A stretch of 64,000 bases of DNA from JAPEKQ01 sp964516845 (GCA_964516845.1 CAZEXP010000010.1:1-64000), one strand, 5' to 3'; positions 24,335 to 33,063 are shown, numbered from the stretch's first letter. Notes: a model not told the origin generated them from the sequence alone. Numbers and translations are program-made.

Positions 24335-26467
24335 ATGACTCAGAGCGCATACTCAAAGAAGCTGGTCGAACGCGACCCGCGGCTGGATGTCGACCTCATC
24401 GAGAAGGCGCACGCGTTCGCCGTGCGTGCGCACGAGGGGCAGATCCGCAAGTCGAACCGGCCGTACGTCGAGCACGCCGAGGAGGCGGCCGCGATCCTCG
24501 CGGAACTCTCCCTCGACACGGCGACCGTCGCGGCGGCTCTCCTGCACGACGTTCTCGAAGAGACCGACACCACGCTCGAGCAGCTTCGCGACGAGTTCGG
24601 TGACGAGATCGCCGGCCTCGTCGACGGCGTGACCAAGATCGCCGATCTGCACTTCGAAAGCCGCGAGCGGGAGCAGGCTGAGAACTTCCGCAAGATGCTC
24701 CTCTCCGTCGTCCGCGACGTGCGCGTCCTCCTCATCAAGCTCGGCGACCGCCTCCACAACATGCGCACCATCGAGCATCTCACTCCTGCCCAGATCGAGC
24801 GCATCTCGCACGAGACCCAGGACATCTACGCGCCGCTCGCGGGCCGCTTCGGCATGGCGCGCATCCAGCGCGAGCTCGAGGATCTCTCGTTCAAGTGGCT
24901 CGAACCGGAGGACTACCGGGAGCTGGTCGCGCTGGTGCAGGAGACGCGCGACGAGCGGGCCGCCTCTATCGACGAACTCGTCGACCCGCTGAGCGCGAAG
25001 CTCGAGTCCGAGGGCCTCCACGCGCAGATCGGCGGCCGGATCAAGCATCTGATGAGCATCTACCGGAAGATGAAGGTCCGGAAGAAGCGGTTCGATGAGA
25101 TCTACGATCTCGTGGCCGTGCGCGTCATCACGGAGAGCATCGAGGAGTGCTACCGCGTCTTCGGGATCGTGCACACGCTCTACAAGCCCGTCCACGATCG
25201 CATCAAGGACTACATCGCAACGCCGAAGCTCAACGGGTACCGGGCGCTCCACACGACCGTCGTCGGTCCGCACGGCCGGCTCTTCGAGATCCAGATCAGG
25301 ACGCGCGAGATGCACGAGCAGGCGGAGTTCGGCATCGCCGCGCACTGGCAGTACAAGGAGGGCAAGCCGGGGGACGAGGACCTCAAGCGGAGTCTGGCGT
25401 GGGTGCGACAGCTTCTCGAAGGGAATATCGACTTGACGGAAGCGCACGAGTTCCTTGAGGCGCTGAAGATCGACCTCTATCAGGACGAGATCTTCGTGTT
25501 CACGCCGAACGGCGACCTCAAGCAGCTCGCCCGCGGTTCCACCCCGATCGATTTCGCCTACGCCATCCACACGGCGGTCGGGGACAGCTGCGCCGGGGCG
25601 CGTGTGAATGGACGGCTCGTCTCGCTCAAGCACGAGCTTGCCAGCGGCGATCGTGTCGAGATCGTCACGTCCGACTCGGCGCGCCCGAGCCGCGACTGGC
25701 TCGGCGTCGTGGCGACCTCGCGGGCGCGCAGCAAGATCCGTCACTATCTCAGAGAGCAGGTCGACAGCGAGAGTCTTCTGCTCGGCCGGAAGATCATCGA
25801 CCGGGAGGTCAAGAAGCTCGGCGTCAAAGGCAGGGAGATCACGCTCGACGACATTGCGCAGGGCTTCGGGTTCGACGGAGCGCAGGAACTCGCTGCGGCC
25901 GTCGGCCGGGGTGACGTCACGATCGGTGAGCTGACGAGGAAGCTCCGCCCGGAGTCGGGGAAGGCGCGCGAGCTCGTCGAGCGGCTGACGCGCCGGGTCC
26001 GGCGGGGCGGCGACACCGGGATCAGGATCGACGGCGTCGGCGATCTCATGACGCACTTTGCGCAGTGCTGCCAACCCGTTCCGGGCGACCATATCGTGGG
26101 CATCATCACGAGGGGGCGCGGCATCTCGATCCATCGTGTTGACTGTCCGAACACCTTCGGACCGTCGATCGACGAACAGCACAGGATCGACGTGTCGTGG
26201 GACGTCAAGGAGGGACAGACATTCCCGGCCGGGTTCATCGTGAAGGGCGACCTGTCACACGGGTTCCTCGCGGACGTCTCCCGGGCCATAGCCGACCAGG
26301 GGATCGAGGTGTCCGCGGCGAGCATGACCTCGGAGGACGGGCAGGCCGTAGCCAGGTTCCGCGTGCACGTCGGCAACCTGCGCCGACTCAAGAAGCTGAT
26401 GAAGATCGTTTCGTCTCTGAAGGGCGTCAAGTGCGTCGAGCGGAGACGGACGATCCGCGAGCGATAG
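24335..26467 (+). CDS. RelA/SpoT family (p)ppGpp synthetase/hydrolase
   Basis: 710 residues with the full long-RSH layout: an HD hydrolase domain (ALLHDVLEETD with His71-Asp72; LGDRLHNMRT), a synthetase domain (YDLVAVRVI, KPVHDRIKDYIATPKLNGYR), TGS (IFVFTPNGDLKQLARGSTPI), a helical/zinc-finger-like region with a short CC pair (AQCCQPVPGDHIVG) and a C-terminal ACT domain (FLADVSRAIADQGIEV). The intact HD and synthetase motifs suggest a bifunctional Rel enzyme controlling the stringent response. No clear Shine-Dalgarno precedes the ATG. It lies upstream of dtd, a conserved rel-dtd neighbourhood. Confidence 0.96.
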   Translation: MTQSAYSKKLVERDPRLDVDLIEKAHAFAVRAHEGQIRKSNRPYVEHAEEAAAILAELSLDTATVAAALLHDVLEETDTTLEQLRDEFGDEIAGLVDGVTKIADLHFESREREQAENFRKMLLSVVRDVRVLLIKLGDRLHNMRTIEHLTPAQIERISHETQDIYAPLAGRFGMARIQRELEDLSFKWLEPEDYRELVALVQETRDERAASIDELVDPLSAKLESEGLHAQIGGRIKHLMSIYRKMKVRKKRFDEIYDLVAVRVITESIEECYRVFGIVHTLYKPVHDRIKDYIATPKLNGYRALHTTVVGPHGRLFEIQIRTREMHEQAEFGIAAHWQYKEGKPGDEDLKRSLAWVRQLLEGNIDLTEAHEFLEALKIDLYQDEIFVFTPNGDLKQLARGSTPIDFAYAIHTAVGDSCAGARVNGRLVSLKHELASGDRVEIVTSDSARPSRDWLGVVATSRARSKIRHYLREQVDSESLLLGRKIIDREVKKLGVKGREITLDDIAQGFGFDGAQELAAAVGRGDVTIGELTRKLRPESGKARELVERLTRRVRRGGDTGIRIDGVGDLMTHFAQCCQPVPGDHIVGIITRGRGISIHRVDCPNTFGPSIDEQHRIDVSWDVKEGQTFPAGFIVKGDLSHGFLADVSRAIADQGIEVSAASMTSEDGQAVARFRVHVGNLRRLKKLMKIVSSLKGVKCVERRRTIRER

Positions 26468-26479
26468 AGGGAACAGCGT

Positions 26480-26956
26480 GTGAGAGCGGTCATCCAGAGA
26501 GTCACAGAGGCCAGCGTCATCGTCGACGGCGAGATCGTCGGTGCGATCCCGCGCGGTTTGCTCGTGCTGCTCGGCGTCGCGCAGGGCGATACCGACGAGG
26601 ACGCGCGATGGCTTGCTTCGAAGTGCGCCGGTCTCCGGATCCTCGAGGACGACGCGGGGAGGATGAACGACTCCGTCGTCGAAGCCGGCGGCTCGGTCCT
26701 GCTCGTCTCCCAGTTCACGCTGCTCGCCGACTGCCGGAAGGGACGACGTCCGAGTTTTGCCGGTGCAGAGGATCCCCCGGCTGCGGAGGCCATGTGCGAC
26801 CGGTTCGCGGAGCTCCTTCGCGTCGAAGGGCTCACTGTCGAGACGGGGCGGTTCGGGGCGAAGATGGCGGTGACTCTCGTCAACGACGGCCCGGTGACCA
26901 TCATCCTCGACAGCGCTGAGCGACTGCGATCCCGGCGCGGAGGCGGATCTTCGTGA
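26480..26956 (+). CDS. dtd: D-aminoacyl-tRNA deacylase
   Basis: 158 residues, the usual size is about 145-150. Diagnostic motifs are MRAVIQRVTEASVIVDG at the start, the active-site SQFTLLADCRKGRRPSF near residue 78 and the cross-subunit NDGPVTIIL motif (Gly-Pro dipeptide) near residue 135. It hydrolyses D-Tyr and other D-amino acids, and glycine, from mischarged tRNA. The GTG start has AGAGGGA upstream. It overlaps the Maf gene by four bases (GTGA). Confidence 0.95.
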   Translation: MRAVIQRVTEASVIVDGEIVGAIPRGLLVLLGVAQGDTDEDARWLASKCAGLRILEDDAGRMNDSVVEAGGSVLLVSQFTLLADCRKGRRPSFAGAEDPPAAEAMCDRFAELLRVEGLTVETGRFGAKMAVTLVNDGPVTIILDSAERLRSRRGGGSS

Positions 26957-27567
26957 ACTGCGCGCTGATGGACAGGCTGGTCAGCGAGGCTCCGCTGATC
27001 CTCGGATCGGCGTCTCCGCGGCGCAAGCGCATCCTCGAAGGACTCGGGCTCGAGTTCACCGTCGATGCGCCCGACGTCGACGAGACGGCTTCCGACAGCG
27101 AGACGCCGGCGCAACACGTCCGAAGGCTCTCGTGGCTCAAGGCCGCCACGGTCGCCGGTCGATACGAGCAGGGCACCGTTGTCGCCGCCGACACCATCGT
27201 CGTGCTCGACGGGGAACTCCTCGGCAAGCCCGAGGACCCGGCACACGCGGTCGAGATGCTTCTGAGGCTCCGCGGCCGCTGGCACGAGGTCTACACCGGT
27301 GTCACGGCGATGCGTTGCTCCGACGGCGCGAGCGCCGGGGGCGTGGAGGGAACGGACGTCTTCATCCGCTACCTCGGCGAGGATGAGATCGTCGCCTACG
27401 TTGCCGGCGGGGAGCCGCTGGACAAGGCAGGCTCCTATGCCATCCAGGACTGCGGCGCCGCGCTCGTTGAGCAGGTCCGGGGGTGCTTCTACAATGTCGT
27501 CGGACTTCCGGTCGTCCGCCTCTGCGATGTCCTCAAGCAGCTCGACTGCCTCAACCACATCCCCTGA
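26953..27567 (+). CDS. maf: Maf-type nucleoside triphosphate pyrophosphatase
   Basis: 204 residues. Maf motifs: LILGSASPRRKRILEGLG near residue 15, VVAADTIVVLDGELLGKP near residue 78, RWHEVYTGVT and DKAGSYAIQDCGAALVEQV. Maf proteins hydrolyse dTTP/UTP or modified nucleotides to monophosphates and restrain septation when over-produced. The GTG shares GTGA with the dtd stop and has GGAGG nine bases before; an ATG five codons later is an alternative. A short insert (SDGASAGGVEG) follows the TGVT motif. Confidence 0.92.
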   Translation: MNCALMDRLVSEAPLILGSASPRRKRILEGLGLEFTVDAPDVDETASDSETPAQHVRRLSWLKAATVAGRYEQGTVVAADTIVVLDGELLGKPEDPAHAVEMLLRLRGRWHEVYTGVTAMRCSDGASAGGVEGTDVFIRYLGEDEIVAYVAGGEPLDKAGSYAIQDCGAALVEQVRGCFYNVVGLPVVRLCDVLKQLDCLNHIP

Positions 27568-27582
27568 GTGTCCGGAGGAACG

Positions 27583-28629
27583 ATGGACCACATCAGAACG
27601 ATCGAGTGGCGCGACGGGCGGGTTCGTCTCGTCGACCAGACCCGGCTGCCGGGCGAACTCGTACACGTCGAGACCGGCGATTACCGGCGGCTCGGCGAGA
27701 GCATCAAGCGGCTCGAGGTGCGCGGCGCGCCGGCCATCGGCGTGGCCGGCGCGATGGGCGTTGCCCTGGCCGCGCTCGAGTGCGACTCGTCCTCGCCGGA
27801 CGAGCTGCGCCGGTTCGTGCATGAGGCCGCGACTCACCTCGCCGCCACACGACCGACCGCCGTTAATCTCACGTGGGCCATCGACCGTTCGCTGCGCGTT
27901 CTCGACAGCCCCGTCCATGGGACGGCGGACGCCATTCGCGACGCGCTCGTGGCGGAGGCGATCGCCATTCTCGAGGAGGACCGCGCGCTCTGTCGCTCGA
28001 TCGGCAGACACGGCGCGGCGCTGCTCAAGGACGGCGACGGCGTGCTCACGCACTGCAACGCCGGCGGGCTCGCCACGGCCGAGTTCGGCACGGCGCTGGC
28101 TGTCATCTACACCGCCGTGGAGGAGGGGAAACGTATCCACGTGTTCGCCGATGAGACCCGACCGCTTCTTCAGGGCGCCCGGCTGACGGCGTGGGAGCTC
28201 ATGCGGCACGGGATCGACGTGACGCTCCTGTGCGATAGCGCGGCGGCGTCGGCGATGTCGCGGGGATGGGTCGACAAGGTCATCGTCGGCGCCGACCGGA
28301 TCGCCGGCAACGGCGACGTCGCGAACAAGATCGGGACCTTTCCGGTCGCCCTCGCAGCGCGGCGTCACGGCATCCCATTCTATGTGGCGGCTCCCTACTC
28401 GACACTCGACGCGACCCTCGATAGCGGAGCGGGGATCCCGATTGAGGAGCGTTCATCCGACGAGGTCACCTCGTTCGGCGGGTGCCGGACGGCCCCTGAG
28501 GGCGTGCCGACCTTCAATCCGGCCTTTGACGTGACCCCGGCGGAGCTCGTGACCGCCATCATCACCGATGTCGGCGTTTTTGAGCCACCGTTCGAGAGGA
28601 CGCTCTTTCGGAAAGACCGCAGTTCATGA
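27583..28629 (+). CDS. mtnA: S-methyl-5-thioribose-1-phosphate isomerase
   Basis: 348 residues, normal for MtnA. The eIF2B-like isomerase motifs are present: RGAPAIGVAGAMG near residue 46, catalytic Cys158 in THCNAGGLAT, DETRPLLQGARLTAWEL and catalytic Asp238 in VGADRIAGNGDVANKIGT. It converts methylthioribose-1-phosphate to methylthioribulose-1-phosphate in methionine salvage; no other mtn genes are in the window, so a role in a shunt to isoprenoids or other uses of the aldose-ketose activity stays open. ATG at 27583 follows GGAGGA. Confidence 0.94.
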   Translation: MDHIRTIEWRDGRVRLVDQTRLPGELVHVETGDYRRLGESIKRLEVRGAPAIGVAGAMGVALAALECDSSSPDELRRFVHEAATHLAATRPTAVNLTWAIDRSLRVLDSPVHGTADAIRDALVAEAIAILEEDRALCRSIGRHGAALLKDGDGVLTHCNAGGLATAEFGTALAVIYTAVEEGKRIHVFADETRPLLQGARLTAWELMRHGIDVTLLCDSAAASAMSRGWVDKVIVGADRIAGNGDVANKIGTFPVALAARRHGIPFYVAAPYSTLDATLDSGAGIPIEERSSDEVTSFGGCRTAPEGVPTFNPAFDVTPAELVTAIITDVGVFEPPFERTLFRKDRSS

Positions 28630-28632
28630 GCC

Positions 28633-28661
28633 TTGACAGACAGGGCTCCCACTGTTAGTAT
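28633..28661 (+). promoter_or_regulatory. Sigma70 promoter upstream of rplM-rpsI
   Basis: TTGACA (28633-28638), 17 bases, TAGTAT (28656-28661), starting just after the mtnA stop (28627-28629). It should drive the ribosomal-protein operon, with initiation near 28668. Confidence 0.8.
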
Positions 28662-28667
28662 TTCAGG

Positions 28668-28912
28668 TTCGTGCTACAGGTCCCTTCCGTTTCCGGAATC
28701 CGACATCGCCGGGGGGAGGGGGCTTCTGAGGCTTCCGATGTGCACCCGACAATGCGGAGGGAGCCGGATCACACGTTCCGCCGGTCGAAGCGGCCGCCGG
28801 ACAGACGGAGCGGTGTGTCTGCATGTCGCAGGCGCGTGCGTCGGTACGCATCAGATGCGCGTCCGGGCACGGCCGCGTGCGAAGCGGCTCACCGGTTGTG
28901 GAGGAACACTGG
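28668..28912 (+). promoter_or_regulatory. Long 5' leader of rplM, possible autoregulatory RNA
   Basis: About 245 bases separate the predicted start of transcription from the rplM ATG. Several GC-rich short inverted segments can be drawn, but I cannot match them to a named L13 leader family. The open frame that reads through this leader (ATG 28823) shows no L13 homology and is disregarded. Confidence 0.35.
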
Positions 28913-29347
28913 ATGTCTACACACATTACGAAGGCTTCTGAGATCGTGCGGCGGAACTATGTCGTGGATGCCGAGGCGAAGGTTCTTGGCAGGCTCTCGA
29001 CCGAGGTTGCGAGCCTTCTCCGCGGCAAGGGGAAGGTGAACTACTCGCCGCATCTCGATACGGGCGACTTCGTCGTCGTGGTCAACGCCGCGAAGATCGT
29101 GATCACGGGCGACAAGCTCGACCAGAAGACGTACTTCCGGCACAGCGGGCACCCGGGTGGTGCGCGATTCAAGACCATGCGGAGGCTCATGGATGAGCAT
29201 CCGGATCAGGTCGTGCGCCGCGCCGTGCGCGGGATGCTTCCGAAGAACAAGCTCGGCAGGCGAATGCTCAAGAAGCTCCGCGTCTACTCGGGGCCGGAGC
29301 ACCCGCATTCCGCACAGCAGCCTGAGGTATACGAACTCAAGGGTTAA
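28913..29347 (+). CDS. rplM: 50S ribosomal protein L13
   Basis: 144 residues, typical for L13. Conserved stretches are YVVDAEAKVLGRLSTEVASL near residue 17, KIVITGDKLDQKTYFRHSGH near residue 60, the VRRAVRGMLPKNKLGRRML motif near residue 100 and the C-terminal YSGPEHPHSAQQPE. L13 is an early assembly protein of the large subunit. The ATG has GGAGGAA six bases upstream. It is followed by rpsI, the universal L13-S9 pair. Confidence 0.97.
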   Translation: MSTHITKASEIVRRNYVVDAEAKVLGRLSTEVASLLRGKGKVNYSPHLDTGDFVVVVNAAKIVITGDKLDQKTYFRHSGHPGGARFKTMRRLMDEHPDQVVRRAVRGMLPKNKLGRRMLKKLRVYSGPEHPHSAQQPEVYELKG

Positions 29348-29410
29348 CGTCGGCATGTCCGACGATGAAGGCCGCCCTCGGGCGGCAGGATGTTCGAAAG
29401 GAGCACATCG

Positions 29411-29800
29411 ATGGCCAGCACCTTCCAGGCGGTAGGCAGGCGGAAGGAGGCGATCGCGCGCGTCCGGCTCGTCCCGGGCACCGGTCAGAAGACGATCAAC
29501 GGAAAGTCGATCGATGATTTCTTCCCCCGGAAGACACTCATCATCGACATCGTCCGGCCCCTCGAAGTGACCTCCACCGGCGACCGCTACGACATCGTGG
29601 CGAGCGTCAACGGTGGTGGCGTGACGGGTCAGGCTGGAGCCGTCAGGTTGGGGATCGCTCGCGCGCTCGTCAAGGTGGACGAGAGCTACCGCAAGGCTCT
29701 GAAGCAGGATGGTCTGCTGACCAGAGACTCGCGGATGAAGGAACGGAAGAAGCCCGGTCAGCCCGGTGCTCGCAAGAAGTTCCAGTTCTCGAAGAGGTAG
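29411..29800 (+). CDS. rpsI: 30S ribosomal protein S9
   Basis: 129 residues. N-terminal VGRRKEAIARVRLVPGTG, the central VNGGGVTGQAGAVRLGIARAL and the basic C-terminus ending KKFQFSKR, whose last arginine reaches the P-site tRNA, are all intact. ATG at 29411 has AAGGAG eight bases upstream; an in-frame ATG at 29390 lacks both the site and homology. It follows rplM by 63 bases. Confidence 0.97.
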   Translation: MASTFQAVGRRKEAIARVRLVPGTGQKTINGKSIDDFFPRKTLIIDIVRPLEVTSTGDRYDIVASVNGGGVTGQAGAVRLGIARALVKVDESYRKALKQDGLLTRDSRMKERKKPGQPGARKKFQFSKR

Positions 29801-29823
29801 CGGCAGCCCACGCCTCGGTCCGC

Positions 29824-29844
29824 CCGGCATCTCCATGATGCCGG
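29824..29844 (+). promoter_or_regulatory. Hairpin in the rpsI-rpsB spacer
   Basis: CCGGCAT, a seven-base loop CTCCATG, then ATGCCGG: a perfect seven-pair stem in the 170-base spacer. TTGGGG follows instead of a U tract, so it is more likely part of a leader or attenuator for rpsB (S2 leaders are often regulatory) than a terminator. Function is inference. Confidence 0.35.
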
Positions 29845-29970
29845 TTGGGGCAGGCGGGGTAATCACACACGCGGCCGGACCGGCGCGGGGGTCCGCAGGG
29901 GCATTGGCTCCGCGGCCCGCGGCGGGTTGATGACCGCGGAGGAAGAACTGACACAGAGGAGAAGCACACC

Positions 29971-30774
29971 ATGGCAGTTCCAGAGATGAGAGAGCTCCTG
30001 GAGTCCGGGGCTCACTTCGGTCATCAGACCCACCGCTGGAATCCCAAGATGCGGCAGTTCATCTTCATGCGCCGCAACGGGATTCACATCATCGACCTCG
30101 CGAAGACCCTTGATTGCATGCTGAAGGCCAAGAAGGCCGTCGAGGACTGCGTCCGCGACGGCGATAAGGTCCTGTTCGTGTGCACCAAGAAGCAGGGGAA
30201 GTCGATCGTCCGTGAAGAGGCGTTGCGCTGCGGCCAGCTCTACATGACGGAGCGCTGGCTGGGCGGGACGCTCACGAACCTCGCGACCGTGAGGAAGAGC
30301 ATTGCGAGTCTTCTCGACATCGAGCGCATGGCTCAGGATGGAACGTTCGAGCTGCTCAACAAGCGCGAGGTGCTCACGCAGGAGAAGAAGCGTGCGAAGC
30401 TGGCGAACGTGCTCGACGGCATCCGCGACATGAACAAGATGCCCGGTCTGCTCTTCATCGTCGACTCGCGGCGCGAAGACATCGCCGTGAGCGAAGCGTG
30501 CAAGCTCGGCATCCCGATCGTGGGCGTGCTCGACACGAACGCCGACCCCGACCCGATCGACTATCCGATCCCGGGTAACGACGACGCCATCCGGTCGATC
30601 CGGCTGTTCTCGGCCTTTGTCGCCGACTGCGTGCTCGAAGCGAGTGCGGCGCGGCTCGAGGGCAGGGACGCCGTGGTTCCGGAGGCTGCCGTGACCGCGG
30701 AGGCGGCGCCTTCAGCAGCCGCCCATGCGGCAGTCGCCGCGGAAACCGCGCCCGGAGAGACCCCGACAGAATAA
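29971..30774 (+). CDS. rpsB: 30S ribosomal protein S2
   Basis: 267 residues. S2 signatures: MRELLESGAHFGHQTHRWNP at the start, MRRNGIHIIDLAKTL, TERWLGGTLTNLATVRKSI, and the loop VGVLDTNADPDPIDYPIPGN. The last 40 residues are an Ala/Glu-rich tail (EAAVTAEAAPSAAAHAAVA) beyond the conserved fold, a common lineage-specific addition. S2 bridges S1 to the small subunit. The AGAGGAG site precedes the ATG. tsf follows after 92 bases, the conserved rpsB-tsf pair. Confidence 0.97.
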   Translation: MAVPEMRELLESGAHFGHQTHRWNPKMRQFIFMRRNGIHIIDLAKTLDCMLKAKKAVEDCVRDGDKVLFVCTKKQGKSIVREEALRCGQLYMTERWLGGTLTNLATVRKSIASLLDIERMAQDGTFELLNKREVLTQEKKRAKLANVLDGIRDMNKMPGLLFIVDSRREDIAVSEACKLGIPIVGVLDTNADPDPIDYPIPGNDDAIRSIRLFSAFVADCVLEASAARLEGRDAVVPEAAVTAEAAPSAAAHAAVAAETAPGETPTE

Positions 30775-30866
30775 TCGATCCATGATGCGCGGTCGGGAGC
30801 GGGCCTTCCTATTGCCCGGTCCGTGCGTCGTACGGCATCAACACACGAGATACCCGGAGAAGCGAG

Positions 30867-31469
30867 ATGGAGATCAACGCTGTTCAGGTCAAGGAGTTGA
30901 GAACACAGACGGGCGCCGGCATCATGGACTGCAAGGAGGCGCTCGCCGCCACCGACGGCAAGCTCGACGAGGCTGCCGACTATCTGCGCAAGAAGGGCAT
31001 GCTCAAGGCGGCGAAGAAGGCCGAGCGGAAGACGGGCGAGGGTATCGTCGCGTCGTACGTTCACGCAGGCTCGAAGCTCGCCGTGCTCGTCGAGATCCAG
31101 TGTGAGACGGACTTCGTCGCGCGCACCGATGAGTTCCAGACGTTCGCGAAGGATATCGCGATGCACATCGCTGCGCAGAACCCGCGCGTCGTGTCGCGTG
31201 ACGACCTCCCCGCCGACATACTCGACAAGGAGCGGGAGATCCTGCGCGCCGAGGCGATCGAGTCCGGCAAGCCCGCGAACATCGTCGACAAGATCGTGGA
31301 CGGACGTATCGACAAGTTCTACTCTGAAGCCTGCCTTCTCGAGCAGCCGTTCGTGAAGGACGGAGATATCACCGTTGAGGATCTCGTCAAGCAGACCATC
31401 GGCAGGCTCGGCGAAAACATGCGGATCAGCCGGTTCGTCAGGATGAAGCTCGGCGAGGAGTCCAGGTAG
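30867..31469 (+). CDS. tsf: Elongation factor Ts (short form)
   Basis: 200 residues, like the short EF-Ts of Thermus rather than the approximately 280-residue enterobacterial form. It has the N-terminal UBA-like module (VKELRTQTGAGIMDCKEAL), the TDFVAR nucleotide-exchange motif and one core subdomain, ending in FVRMKLGEESR. It releases GDP from EF-Tu. GGAG precedes the ATG. The order rpsB-tsf-pyrH-frr is conserved across bacteria. Confidence 0.97.
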   Translation: MEINAVQVKELRTQTGAGIMDCKEALAATDGKLDEAADYLRKKGMLKAAKKAERKTGEGIVASYVHAGSKLAVLVEIQCETDFVARTDEFQTFAKDIAMHIAAQNPRVVSRDDLPADILDKEREILRAEAIESGKPANIVDKIVDGRIDKFYSEACLLEQPFVKDGDITVEDLVKQTIGRLGENMRISRFVRMKLGEESR

Positions 31470-31520
31470 GTCTTCTCCTGCGGGACGTCGTACACGAACA
31501 AGGAGCTTGAGAGTCTCCCG

Positions 31521-32234
31521 ATGGCGGCGTACGGACGTGTCATTCTCAAGGTGAGCGGGGAGTCTCTCCGCGGCGCGGACGGGACCCCGGTCTCGGCCGA
31601 ATCGGCGGCGTGGCTTGCCGGTGAAGTTCGTGGGGCGACGGCGGCCGGCGCCGAGGTCGGCGTCGTGATCGGTGGCGGGAACATCATCCGCGGCGCTGTG
31701 GCGGCGGGCGATGGAAGCGACCGGGTGACCGCCGACGGCATGGGCATGCTGGGAACGGTCATCAATGCGCTTGCCCTGAGGCTTGCGCTCGAGAAGCAGG
31801 GGCAGCGGGCCGTCGTGATGACGGCTCGTCCCATGAGCGCGGTCGCCGAGCTGTTTGATGCGCGACGCGCGCGGGACCTCCTGGCGAACGGAACCGTCGT
31901 GATGTTCGCGGGCGGCACGGGCAATCCGTATTTCAGCACCGACACGGCGGCGGCTCTCAGAGCGGCCGAGGTCGGTGCACACGCACTCCTCAAGGGCACG
32001 AAGGCCGACGGCGTCTACGACGCCGATCCGGCTACCCATCCCGACGCAAAGAGATTCGATGAGATCGCATTCCTCGAGGTCATCGAGCGGCGGCTCGGCG
32101 TCATGGACATGACGGCGTTCTCGCTCTGTCGTGACATCGGGGTGCCGATCGTCGTCTTCGACCTCTTCCAGGACGGCAATATCCGTCGCGTGGTGCAGGG
32201 AGAGACTATCGGAACCCTGGTCAAGGAGGTCTAG
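31521..32234 (+). CDS. pyrH: UMP kinase
   Basis: 237 residues of the amino-acid-kinase fold: VILKVSGESLRGADG at the N-terminus, the GVVIGGGNIIRGA loop, DGMGMLGTVINALAL, and the nucleotide-binding KGTKADGVYDADPATHPDAK with the family-typical acidic region. It phosphorylates UMP to UDP and is usually feedback-controlled by UTP and GTP. It is followed after three bases by frr. Confidence 0.97.
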   Translation: MAAYGRVILKVSGESLRGADGTPVSAESAAWLAGEVRGATAAGAEVGVVIGGGNIIRGAVAAGDGSDRVTADGMGMLGTVINALALRLALEKQGQRAVVMTARPMSAVAELFDARRARDLLANGTVVMFAGGTGNPYFSTDTAAALRAAEVGAHALLKGTKADGVYDADPATHPDAKRFDEIAFLEVIERRLGVMDMTAFSLCRDIGVPIVVFDLFQDGNIRRVVQGETIGTLVKEV

Positions 32235-32237
32235 CTG

Positions 32238-32795
32238 ATGGACGAGCTGTTCGCTGAGACCAGTGACAGAATGGACAAGGCCGTCGACTCGGTACGACGC
32301 GAGTTGACGAAGATCAGAACGGGGAAGGCGACGGTATCGCTGTTGGACGGCATCAGGCTGGAGGCGTACGGAAGCACCGTGCCGCTCAGGCAGGTTGCGA
32401 ACATCAGCGTTCCCGAAGCGCGACTGCTGATCGTGCAGCCGTGGGATCGGAGCATCCTCGGCGTGGTGGAGAAGGCGATCCTGAAGTCCGATCTCGGACT
32501 CAACCCCTCGAACGACGGGAACATCATCCGCGTTCCCATCCCCGCGCTCACGGAGGAACGTCGCAAGGAGATGGTGCGGTATGTCCACAAGCTGGCTGAA
32601 GAGGGGCGGGTCGCCGTGCGGAACATCCGGCGCGACGCCAACGAAGCGCTGAAGAAGATGAAGACCACCGGCGACATCTCCGAGGACGATTTCCACCGCG
32701 CGCACGACACGGTGGTGCAGGACATGACCAACGAGCACATTGACGAGATCGACAAGGCACTTGCCGCGAAGGAGAAAGAGTTGATGGAGGTCTAA
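32238..32795 (+). CDS. frr: Ribosome-recycling factor
   Basis: 185 residues, standard size. Family landmarks are VRRELTKIRTGKATVSLLDG near residue 17, VPLRQVANISVPEARLLIVQPWD near residue 43, and ERRKEMVRYVHKLAEEGRVAVRNIRRDA near residue 113. With EF-G it splits post-termination ribosomes. GGAGG at the end of pyrH serves as its ribosome-binding site, so the two are translationally coupled. Confidence 0.97.
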   Translation: MDELFAETSDRMDKAVDSVRRELTKIRTGKATVSLLDGIRLEAYGSTVPLRQVANISVPEARLLIVQPWDRSILGVVEKAILKSDLGLNPSNDGNIIRVPIPALTEERRKEMVRYVHKLAEEGRVAVRNIRRDANEALKKMKTTGDISEDDFHRAHDTVVQDMTNEHIDEIDKALAAKEKELMEV

Positions 32796-32867
32796 CCGCG
32801 GCGGCTTCGGCCGCGAGCGTTCTGGACCAGGGCGAAGGCTCGGCAGAGCCGATCGAGGGGGAATCAC

Positions 32868-33038
32868 ATGGCTTATATCATCACCGATGAATGCACATCC
32901 TGCGGCGCCTGCGCGTCCGTCTGTCCTGTCGAGGCGATCTCGGAGGGGCCGGACAAGTACAAGATCGACCCCGACGCGTGCACGGACTGCGGCCTTTGCG
33001 CCGACGAGTGCCCGTTCGACGCGATCACGCAGGGCTAG
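32868..33038 (+). CDS. 2[4Fe-4S] ferredoxin
   Basis: 56 residues. Two classic cluster motifs are intact: CTSCGACASVCPVEAI at residues 9-24 and CTDCGLCADECPFDAI near residues 38-53. Such clostridial-type ferredoxins carry low-potential electrons. The ATG follows a GAGGGGG site. It lies between frr and uppS, ahead of the MEP-pathway gene dxr; because the last MEP enzymes (IspG, IspH) need low-potential electrons, a supporting role is tempting but unproven. The assembly gap begins 81 bases downstream. Confidence 0.92.
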   Translation: MAYIITDECTSCGACASVCPVEAISEGPDKYKIDPDACTDCGLCADECPFDAITQG

Positions 33039-33063
33039 GGTGTTTCACAGGAACTGATGGATC

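Noticed and set aside
25744..28368. 874-residue minus-strand open frame across relA, dtd, maf and mtnA
   Set aside because: Spans several real genes, has Arg/Ser-biased composition and no motif; GC-driven artefact.
30561..32867. 768-residue minus-strand open frame across rpsB, tsf, pyrH and frr
   Set aside because: Shadow of four conserved genes in the opposite strand.
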